A stretch of 61,653 nt of DNA from Prasinococcaceae sp. CCMP 1430. Taxonomy: Eukaryota; Prasinodermophyta; Palmophyllophyceae; Prasinococcales; Prasinococcaceae. Below the pieces are notes generated by a model. That model searched no databases. It was not told the DNA's origin and saw only the letters and a program-made list of their open reading frames with translations. This document shows, piece by piece, positions 34,177 through 42,099 of this stretch. The stretch is taken from NCBI GenBank assembly GCA_013416795.1, contig RQSC01000062.1, positions 13,117-74,769 on the forward strand, read 5' to 3'. Made by a program: the position numbers and the translations under genes. Every line of letters begins with the position of its first letter. Within the stretch, counting starts at the first letter, position 1.

Positions 34177-35918
34177 TTGGGTTCGGGTGTGCGAGCGCGG
34201 GCGCGGGCGCGCCAGCGAAGCGGCCGCGCGGCGCGAGGGCTTTCCGCGCCGCTGGCGATCGCGGCCGGCGCGCCCGTCGCGGCCGGCGCGGACACGGACA
34301 TCGCGGATGCCGCTGCGGGCGCCGCGGCTTACGAGACCATCTGCGGCATCGAGACGCACGTGCAGCTCGCGACGCGCACCAAGGCGTTCTGCGCGTGCGA
34401 ACTGAGCTTCGGCGCCGCGCCCAACACGCACACGTGCCCTGTGTGCCTCGGTCACCCGGGCACACTGCCGGTGCTCAACGACGCCGTCGTCGACGCGGCC
34501 GTCAAGCTCGGGCTTGCGCTGGGAGGACAGCTGCGCAGGGTCTCCAAGTTCGACAGGAAGCAGTACTTCTACCCGGACCTGCCCAAGGGCTACCAAATTT
34601 CGCAGTACGACGAGCCTATCGTCGACGGCGGCATGCTCAAGGTGACGATCCCCGGCGAGAAGGTGCGCAGCGCGCTGCGCTCGCGCGTGCGCGAGTCCCC
34701 GCGCCCGCCGCCGCCCTGCCCGCGGCATTGCGCGTGCTCACCCCTGGCCTCCGTCCTCCTCCGCCGCTGCTGCAGGGGTCGAACAAGGCCGATAAGATCG
34801 AGTTTACCATCGAGCGAGTGCACATGGAGGAGGACTCGGGCAAGCTCAACCACCAGGGGTCGGAGGGGCGGCTCAAGGGCTCAACGCACTCGCTTGCGGA
34901 CTACAACCGAGCGGGCACGCCCCTGCTGGAGGTAGTCTCCGGGCCGGACATGCGCTGCGGCCGCGATGCTGCGGAATACGCCGCCGAGCTGCAGCGAACG
35001 GTGCGCTTCCTTGGCATATCCGACGGCAACATGGCCGAGGGATCCCTCCGCTGCGACGTGAACGTCTCCGTGCGCAAGCCCGGCGAGCCTTTCGGCACCA
35101 AGGTGGAGGTGAAGAACCTCAACTCATTTTCCGCCATGGAGAAGGCCGTCGAGTACGAGCGCGCGCGCCAGATCGCGCTGCTCGAGGAGGGTCGCGGCGA
35201 TGAGATTGTTCAGGAAACACGCCTCTGGGAGGAGGGCGCCCAGGTGACCGTCTCCATGCGCAAGAAGGAGGGCCTCGCTGACTACCGGTACTTTCCCGAG
35301 CCCGACCTGCCCGCGGTGCAGCTCACCGACGAGCGGCTCGCGCGCTGCGAGGAGGATATGGGCGAGCTGCCGTGGCAGCGCAGGGAGCGCTACGAGGCTC
35401 TCGGGCTGCCCATGGACGACGTGCTGCTGCTGGCGGACGCCAAAGCGACCGGCGACTACTTCGACGCCGTGCTGGCCGAGGGCGCCGAGCCCAAGGCCGC
35501 AGCCAATTGGATCATGGGCGACATCATGGGATACCTGAAGGCGGAGAAGCTCACCTTCAGTGCGCTCTACGACACGCTCTCGCCGCAGCGCCTTGCAGAG
35601 CTCGTGAAGCTCATTGCCGACGGGACAGTGAGCGGCAAGATCGCCAAGGAGCTCCTGCCCGAGCTGCTCACGGAGGGTGGCTCGCCTGCAGCGCTCGTGG
35701 ATGAGCGTGGTTTGGGAATGGTGTCGGATGAGGGTGCCATCGAGGCCATGATCGACGAGATCATGGCGGCCAACCCCAGTCAGCTCGAGGCCTACCGCTC
35801 GGGGAAGACCAAGATGCAGGGCTTCTTCATGGGGCAGGTGATGAAGGCCTCGGGTGGCAAGGTCGACCCGGCGCTGACGAACAAGTTGCTCGCGAAGAAG
35901 CTCAAGGGGGACGCATGA
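34177..35918 (+). CDS. gatB: Glutamyl-tRNA(Gln) amidotransferase subunit B (organellar), two exons, 5' end unresolved
   Basis: Exons 34177-34662 and 34776-35918 join at donor GTGCGCAGCG and acceptor CTGCTGCAG, phase 0, giving at least 542 aa. GatB is the kinase/tRNA-binding subunit of GatCAB, which converts misacylated Glu-tRNA(Gln) to Gln-tRNA(Gln) in plastids and mitochondria. Motifs: [18 protein letters not shown] with Cys pairs and [15 protein letters not shown] (zinc-binding Cys), [69 protein letters not shown], and the C-terminal YqeY-like domain ending [16 protein letters not shown]. The Ala-rich leader looks like part of a targeting peptide, but the frame opens at a TTG after a TGA at 34171 with no in-frame ATG before the domain, so an upstream exon is likely. 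It is divergent from the TMEM245-like gene. Confidence 0.92.
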
Positions 35919-36466
35919 GTGTACAAAGAATACTACAGTAATTAATTAAGCTCGGTGGTCGCAGGAGAGTGCCGGAGCCGTCCGCGCCGCCTCGCCCCCT
36001 TGCGACACCCTTGCGCGGGGGCCGCGGATGCCGCGAGCGCGTACGCCGCGCTGCGCGCCACCCGACCGGGCGCGCGCAGTCGCCCTGCGTCCCGTCGCGG
36101 ACTTTCCAGCTCCTCGCTCCACCGATACAATAACCCTAATTTAGACCCTAAACGAGAGAACCCAGGGGAAGCGCTGGGAAACCAGGCGGAAGTTCGCGAC
36201 GGCGAACAGCCACGGGCGCGCCCGCGCGGGTGCGCGCGCGCGCCACTCGGTGCGCACGCGGCCCCAGCGGCCGAGGTGGAGGGGGACCCTGAGGGGGCGA
36301 GGGCAGGCTGCGCGGGGGGCGGGTCGGGAAAAGGCTCGGCCGAGACCAGAGCCGGAGGCGAAGGCGGGAGTCAGCGCAATAAGAGCCTGCTGCCTGCTGC
36401 GCTGAGCCAGAGCGCGGAGCCGGAATAGGCTGGTGGCGGTCAGAGGCCGACCAACAGCGCGCCAGC
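35919..36466. other. Intergenic region between gatB and the SLC35E3-type gene
   Basis: This 548-bp gap contains an AT-rich 3' flank (TACTACAGTAATTAATTAAG at 35930-35949) and a short AT-rich patch near 36127-36155 with CCCTAAT and CCCTAAAC words. The rest is GC-rich and is presumably the promoter of the downstream gene. No gene or RNA is visible. Confidence 0.5.
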
Positions 36467-38118
36467 ATGGGCGGTGGAGGCGGTCAAGGCGCGCGGGGGG
36501 GGATGTTGCTCGCGGGACTGTACGCACTCCTGAACGTCTCGGCATCCTGCTCAATCATCTTTGCGAACAAGGCCGTCTACACATTTGCGCATTTCCCCTT
36601 CCCGATCGCGCTCACCTTCATCCACACGTGTTTCACGGCGGTTGGCATGAAGGCGTTCCGTCTCGGTGGCGTCTTCGTCCCCAAGCCACTTGGCTGGAAG
36701 CAAGTGACGCCCATGGCCGCGGTTTTCTGTGGCTACATCGCTAGCCAGAACCTCTCGCTCCGTTACAACACGATCGGCTTCTTCCAGAGTGCGTTCCATG
36801 TCGCTCGTGCTCGCGAGCACTTCGCTTTCTAGGCGTTGACAGTCGTTGTTGTCGTGCGCTCTCGTGGCATGCGCGCATGCACGCGTCTCGTGGGCTGACG
36901 CGCGCGCGACCGCACCCATGGCCTCGCTGCGCGCATGCGCCTAACAGTCGCTAAGATCGCCATCACGCCCGCCATTCTCCTCCTTCAGTGGGCAGTGTAC
37001 GGTATCAGCCAGCCGCGTGACGTCAAGCTGAGCATCGCCGTGCTGTGCGTCGGCGTGACCGTCGCGACCGTCACAGACGTGAGTGTGCGCCCCGTTGGCT
37101 TTGTGGTCGCGTGCGGGAGCATCTTTGTCACCGCGCTCTTCCAAATATGGATGGGCAGGTACGTGTCACGGGTGTAGATGGACGGGCTCGTTGGGCCATT
37201 CTCAGCGCCCAGATGGCAACTCGATTTTGGGATGTGCGACTGTGCCCACGTGCGCGTGTGCTTAGGCTTGAGTGGACTACGCATGTATGTGTCCTGCGGG
37301 GTAGATGTGCGGTGCTGACAGCGAGAATGACCGATCGCGCGCACACGCTGGCGCGAGCTGATGCAGCAAGCAGAAAGAATTCGAAGTCAGCTCGAACCAG
37401 CTGCTCGATCAGTACACCCCCTTCGCGGCGCTGTTCATGGGCACGCTGGTGCCGCTCTTCGAGCCGCTCGGGTACCACACCAAAGAAGGGGAGGTCAGCA
37501 TAGAAAATGAGGGGGGCACGCTGCTGGGCTGGCTGCGCGATCCTGAGCTCTTCACCACGCGCGCGTGTGTGCTCATCCTAATCAGCTCCGTGTTGGGGCT
37601 ACTCGTGAACCTCAGCGCCATGCTCGTGATCCAACACACGAGCACACTCACGTACAATGTCGTCGGACACATCAAAACCGTGGTGGTGCTTGCAGGCGGC
37701 GTGCTCATATTCGGAGACGGCATGACTCTAAAGAAACTGACAGGTATCACGGTGACAATGACCGGTATCGTCTGGTACAGTATTCTCAAGATGCGCGCCT
37801 CTGCAGAGGCCAAGGAGAAGGAGCAAGCCCTCAGGGCTGCGAAGGAAGAGGTGAGCCAGCTGTTCACTCCCCCGCCCGCCACGCATTGCCTCACCTGCGC
37901 GCTCCCGGCAGCTCACACTGCTCATGCAAACCGAGTCGTGCGAGCGCGCGCAATGCTGACAATATGCTCTACGCTGCGGTCGCGCGACTACGCAGATGGC
38001 TCTGCTCGGCAAGGGGAGCAGCGTGACCGTTGGTGGTGCAAGCGTGGCTGTCGACGACAAGGGCAATGGCTCAGAGACGCACGAGACCATGCAAGCACTG
38101 CTTGCGTCCAAGGTTTAG
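36467..38118 (+). CDS. Nucleotide-sugar / triose-phosphate translocator family, SLC35E3-like (four exons)
   Basis: Exons 36467-36788, 36948-37158, 37367-37850 and 37996-38118; phases 1, 2, 0 all agree, giving 379 aa. The drug/metabolite-transporter fold exchanges nucleotide sugars or phosphorylated sugars, mainly at Golgi or plastid membranes. About ten membrane helices are visible. Conserved blocks: NVSASCSIIFANKAVY in helix 1, SQNLSLRYNTIGFFQ followed across intron 1 by IAKIAITPAILLLQW, the tail of exon 2 with SVRPVGFVVACGSIFVTA, KQKEFEVSSNQLLDQYTPFAAL at the exon 2/3 junction, and the helix SAMLVIQHTSTLTYNVVGHIK. The KQKEF junction is the strongest support for the splice model. The C-terminus has a charged coil (AEAKEKEQALRAAKEE) and a short soluble tail from exon 4. 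Plant relatives include UDP-rhamnose/UDP-galactose transporters; the substrate here cannot be told. Confidence 0.88.
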
Positions 38119-38275
38119 CTCGCGTCTAGCTAGCTGGGCACCTCTACTATAAGCGCGGAGAGGCATGCGTGCAGAGCTCATCGTCCTGCGCAAGGGACTG
38201 AGATAAATGGCATGAGTGTGCGTGTGGGCGAGCACCATTGAGAAGGCGACGCCCACTACACACCATCCACCTTTC

Positions 38276-38281
38276 TTTATT
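38276..38281 (-). promoter_or_regulatory. AATAAA-type poly(A) signal of the TRF4-like gene
   Basis: On the minus strand AATAAA occurs about 15 nt after the stop codon at 38297, in the AT-rich convergent gap between two genes. It may be used as the poly(A) signal, though its distance from the stop is short. Confidence 0.4.
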
Positions 38282-38296
38282 AAGTTTGTCAAGTTT

Positions 38297-39922
38297 TCAT
38301 TGATTGGGCTTCTTGGTCTTGCTCTTCTTCTTCTTCTTCTTCTTCTTCTTCTTGCCCGACAGTGACGAATCAGCGGCCTCAGTCCCGGAGTCGCGGTCAC
38401 GCTTTCGCGTCGGCACGACCATCGGCGGATTGGATTGAAGCTTGCCGCCCGCGGCGAGCCCCGCAGCATCAGCCTTCGCAACGGGGGTGTGCCTGGTATC
38501 CCCTCTGCCTTTGTCCTTCCTCTTGCCCTTCTTCTTGCCCTTCGTCTTGTCCGAATCGTCGCCCTGGCCCGGAGTGATGGCCATGACCTCCCATTCTTCG
38601 GGCTGGGCGTCGGCGATACGCGATACAGGCGGCCTGGCGGCGCCATCGCCAGCTGGCGGGCGAGCGGCCACGCCCTCGACGGGTGTGCGTGGTGTGCGTG
38701 CGGCTGCCGGCGTGTTGTGCGTGCTGAGTGCGCCAAGTTCATGACCCACCCCCGCATCCTCACCCGTGATTCCTCTCCTCTCCTCGAGCACGAAGTCTCT
38801 TCGTAGGATGCGCTCGAGTATCGAGTCGCCGTCGACGAAGGTAGATGCGCCGAAGCCAGCCGGCCGCGGGGGCAGCGGCGCGACCAGGAGCAGCGATGCG
38901 TGTTCGAAGGCCTGCTTGACTCGGACGTAATTGTATGAGCTACGCCCGAGGTCGTTGGTGTCATCCTGTGGGTCCTGCACGGCCAGCAGGAATGGCCTCT
39001 GGTAGTTCATCATGCCTGCGGCCTGCTTGGAGAAGAAGTGTCCGCCGCCCGCGCAGCCGACGCCCACCGCCTCGGAGTTGAGCTCGCTCCCGTACAGCTG
39101 AAAAAAGCCTACCAGCAGCATGCCAAGCGAGGGCTCCAGCCGTGAGGCACGCTGGTGCTGCGGCGTTCCCTCGGCCGCCGGTTTCATGCTCACGCCTGTC
39201 GCGTCGCCGCCGGCGACGCGCCTGCTCGGGTGGAGCTGCAGGTACGCAATTATCATCGTAATGAGCGCGTAGCTGCCGATGCCGCCGGTGTAGACCTCGT
39301 TGAGTTCGCGCTGCTGCAGGTAGAGCTTGATGACCACGCACAGCGGCCGCAGCGGCGGCAGCTCCTGCATGGCGCGGCACACGAAGTGCGCGGCCTGCGG
39401 GCCGTTGGCAACGTCGAAGGACACGTCGAACTGGATGCCGGACAACGCCTCGACGAACTTGACGATGGGCACGCGGGCCTTGGTGATGAGCTCCATCTTG
39501 CGCGCCAGACCACCGCGGCTCAGCGCGCGTCCGAGCGCTCGCACGCCGTCGGCCTGCGTTCCCACGCCGCTGTCGAGCACCACACAGTCGATGTCGCTCG
39601 TCGGCAAGTACATGCCCGTGGCGTACGACCCGAAGACCTCCAGTCGCCCCGACGCGAAGGTCTCCTTCACCACCGCCTCCACACGCTCGTACGCCGCACG
39701 CCGTCGCTCTTGCTCCTCAGGCGTAGGCTTGACGAAGTCAGCGAACCACAGAATCTCTTCGTGCAGCCGCAGCATCGGCGCTTTCAGCGGGGCGCGGCTC
39801 GCGTCTTCTCGCCACCACGGCGGTGGCCCGTCCTTGGACATAACGGCACCCGCGCCGCCGGGCGTGCCCTTGCCGAGGGCCATCCCGTCCGACGAGGTTG
39901 ATGGCTCTGGCTCGGACGCCAT
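38297..39922 (-). CDS. TRF4: Non-canonical poly(A) polymerase, TRF4/PAPD5 type
   Basis: Intronless; ATG at 39922 (MASEPEPSTSSDG) gives 541 aa; the frame is open further upstream but overlaps the divergent promoter. These nucleotidyltransferases add short oligo(A) tails to nuclear RNAs and feed them to the exosome as part of TRAMP-like complexes. Motifs: HEEILWFADFVKPTPEE, the nucleotidyltransferase signature EVFGSYATGMYLPTSDIDCVV with the two metal-binding Asp, the third Asp in IQFDVSFDV, and the PAP-associated domain with NEVYTGGIGSYALITMIIAYLQ and the GMLLVGFFQLYG block. DDTNDLGRSSYNYVRVKQAF closes the core. The C-terminus is low-complexity and ends in a Lys run then SKTKKPNQ, a likely nuclear or nucleolar signal. 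It is convergent with the SLC35-type gene. Confidence 0.92.
   Translation of the reverse strand: MASEPEPSTSSDGMALGKGTPGGAGAVMSKDGPPPWWREDASRAPLKAPMLRLHEEILWFADFVKPTPEEQERRRAAYERVEAVVKETFASGRLEVFGSYATGMYLPTSDIDCVVLDSGVGTQADGVRALGRALSRGGLARKMELITKARVPIVKFVEALSGIQFDVSFDVANGPQAAHFVCRAMQELPPLRPLCVVIKLYLQQRELNEVYTGGIGSYALITMIIAYLQLHPSRRVAGGDATGVSMKPAAEGTPQHQRASRLEPSLGMLLVGFFQLYGSELNSEAVGVGCAGGGHFFSKQAAGMMNYQRPFLLAVQDPQDDTNDLGRSSYNYVRVKQAFEHASLLLVAPLPPRPAGFGASTFVDGDSILERILRRDFVLEERRGITGEDAGVGHELGALSTHNTPAAARTPRTPVEGVAARPPAGDGAARPPVSRIADAQPEEWEVMAITPGQGDDSDKTKGKKKGKRKDKGRGDTRHTPVAKADAAGLAAGGKLQSNPPMVVPTRKRDRDSGTEAADSSLSGKKKKKKKKKKSKTKKPNQ
38324..38353 (+). repeat. (CTT)10 microsatellite coding poly-Lys
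   Basis: Ten CTT units encode the lysine run near the C-terminus of the TRF4-like protein on the minus strand. Confidence 0.9.
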
Positions 39923-40046
39923 CGCCAGGAAGTCATCGTCGTCGCTGAAGCGCTCGTCGTCCGACCCACCGCCGGCGCCAGCGGTGCCGGCCGCACCGCC
40001 GGGGCGCACCGCCCGTCCGCCCACACAGGCACGCACGCGAGAATTA
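39923..40046. promoter_or_regulatory. Compact bidirectional promoter, TRF4-like / GT31
   Basis: Only 124 bp separate the start codons of the minus-strand TRF4-like gene and the plus-strand GT31 gene (or 172 bp if the second GT31 Met at 40095 is used). The segment is GC-rich with CCGCCGGCGC-type words and no TATA box. Confidence 0.5.
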
Positions 40047-41867
40047 ATGCGGCACAGCGCATCCGACCCTTCGGTGGGCGCCAATTTCGCGACGATGCAC
40101 TCGCGGTACGGGGTGAGCGGCGCGGGCAGGGCCGGGAGCTCCGCGCCGTCCCCGCCGGCAGCGTGGTGCCGGGAGGTCCCAGTGGACGTGGGGAGCGACC
40201 GGGGAGGCTCGCCGTCCGGCCACCGGTCCGCGCTGTTTTCCGCCGGCACCAAGCGGGCGGTCGCGCTCTTCTTGAGCGGCTTCGCTCTTGCGACGGTGCT
40301 CGCTGTGGCCTTCGTTCTAAGCCTCAACGCCATCGTGCCGGGAGGGGACAGCCTCGACCAGCGAGCAGTGGGCCAGCCTTTCTCGACACAGGCCGCGACG
40401 CTCCGCGCGCCATACACACCGGCGGGCCGAGGCCGGGACCAGCTTCGCGCCCGCGTGGCGCAAGCTGTGGGGAAGGGCGCCAATTGGTTGCTGTCGTCGA
40501 CGGAACCCTTCAACACCACCGACGCCAAAGTTGATGCAGTCCACAGGCGCGTGGCCGTGGGCATGCTTTCGGCATGCTGCAGTGAGAAGTACCTGACTCG
40601 GAGGAACTTCCACAGGCGGGTATTCAGCGACTACCAGCGAGGGCTCGTCGCGGGCAGGGCACCGCTGCCGGCCGACGCCGTGCAGCTCTTCTTCGTCATC
40701 GGACACCCTGCCGACGACCCAGACTTCAAAACGGTGGACGACGAAGAGTTGCGCACCGAGCTGACGACGGCCAACGATCTGCTCAAGCTGCCATTCGAAG
40801 ACAGCTACGTCAACCTGTACAAAAAGACCGATATGTGGCTTGCATGGGCGACGCTGCACACCGACGCGCAGTTCATCGTCAAGGCCGACGACGACTGCTA
40901 CATTAACTACCGCGCACTCCTGTCCTTCACGGCTCCCCTCGGCGGCGCGGGAACCGTGCCATCGCGCGTGTACACCGGCGGCGCGAACCTCACCTTCAAG
41001 CCCATCCGCAACGAGAAGAGCAAGTGGTACGTCTCAGAGGCGCAGTGGTCGCCAGAATGCCCGACGAGCAGCTACGCTGTCGGGTGGACGTATCTCATGT
41101 CCAGGGATGTGGCCATCGCAGCAGTCAACGTGCTGCGGGCCGCGACGGAGCTAGCGCTCTCAGACGCCTACACGGCGTCGCTGCCCGAGGGCGTCGACGC
41201 GTGGGCCGTGCCGGAGCTGCTCTCGTTCCCGCCCCTGCGTGGCCTACCCGAAGTCGCAAGCCTTGACCTGCAGACATGGGATCCTTCGTTCGAGGCCAAC
41301 TCCACCATGAGCGACATCGCTGGCATTGACTGCAGCCTGAACCGCATCTGGTTCGAGGACGCGCGGGTGGGCATCGCGATCAACGCCGCGCTCAGGAGCG
41401 CGAAAGGCCGCGCGAGCCTGCCGCTGGCGGCGCCGCAGGACAACTCTTCCGTGCCATCGCTCGCGGAGTCGCACGCACAAGTGGTGCGCATCCAAGCCAG
41501 CGCTGTCTCCGAGGAGGCTGTCTACGCCGGCGCCGAGAACGAGACGCTCGCGGTGCTTCTCGACCCGACCACGCTCGACGACTTTCCGCAGGCGGCGGAC
41601 ATTCGCAGGCAGATATTCTCGGCCGCGTGGACATGCTGCAACCACGAGACGGTCGCGAAGCACATGGACTATCTGTGCAAGACCGAGGAGATGCTGCCGC
41701 TGGCACATACGCAGGCAAACGCAACGCGCTTGCCCGGTGCGGTGGGACAGTGCGTGCACAAGGACATGGGGGAGTGTGGCCGCGGCAACGCTTACATCCG
41801 CCACTGGGAGCGGGCGTTCGGATGGAGCGCGCACCCCGGAAAGACGTGCCAGCAGGCATCGACGTGA
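40047..41867 (+). CDS. GT31 family glycosyltransferase (beta-1,3-galactosyltransferase-like), type II membrane protein
   Basis: Intronless; ATG at 40047 (MRHSASDPSVG) gives 606 aa; a second Met at 40095 is possible. GT31 enzymes add Gal or GlcNAc in beta-1,3 linkage to glycans in the Golgi. Architecture: short basic cytosolic tail, one transmembrane anchor (AVALFLSGFALATVLAVAFV), a stem, then the catalytic domain with FFVIGHPADDP, LPFEDSYVNLYKKTDMWLAW, the metal-binding DDD in FIVKADDDCYINYRALL, and YAVGWTYLMSRDVAIAAVN. A Cys-rich C-terminal extension (TCCNHETVAKHMDYLCK, GQCVHKDMGECGRGN, KTCQQAST) is not part of the usual GT31 domain and is probably a disulphide-bonded lumenal module. Acceptor sugar unknown. 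Convergent with the coiled-coil gene, 232 bp away. Confidence 0.85.
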   Translation: MRHSASDPSVGANFATMHSRYGVSGAGRAGSSAPSPPAAWCREVPVDVGSDRGGSPSGHRSALFSAGTKRAVALFLSGFALATVLAVAFVLSLNAIVPGGDSLDQRAVGQPFSTQAATLRAPYTPAGRGRDQLRARVAQAVGKGANWLLSSTEPFNTTDAKVDAVHRRVAVGMLSACCSEKYLTRRNFHRRVFSDYQRGLVAGRAPLPADAVQLFFVIGHPADDPDFKTVDDEELRTELTTANDLLKLPFEDSYVNLYKKTDMWLAWATLHTDAQFIVKADDDCYINYRALLSFTAPLGGAGTVPSRVYTGGANLTFKPIRNEKSKWYVSEAQWSPECPTSSYAVGWTYLMSRDVAIAAVNVLRAATELALSDAYTASLPEGVDAWAVPELLSFPPLRGLPEVASLDLQTWDPSFEANSTMSDIAGIDCSLNRIWFEDARVGIAINAALRSAKGRASLPLAAPQDNSSVPSLAESHAQVVRIQASAVSEEAVYAGAENETLAVLLDPTTLDDFPQAADIRRQIFSAAWTCCNHETVAKHMDYLCKTEEMLPLAHTQANATRLPGAVGQCVHKDMGECGRGNAYIRHWERAFGWSAHPGKTCQQAST

Positions 41868-42099
41868 AAGGTGAAAGCAGGTAGGGCTGATCTCCCCGAC
41901 CTTTGGCGCTGCACACCACAGCAGCCGCCCTGCATGGGACGCATACACATCGCGCACACCTCCCGCCCATAGCAACACGACACGCCGCGCCGTCACTCCA
42001 ACGAGGCTGCTAGGGCTCTTGAGAGTAAGAGAGCGATGAAATGTGTCGGAGGCGACATGTACTTCTGCTGGGTGTGAGTGGAAATTGACTGCGATTAGT

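Noticed and set aside
34020-36160. Telomere-like words (CCCTAAAC near 34038 and 36150)
   Set aside because: Only single copies, not tandem arrays; no sign of a chromosome end.
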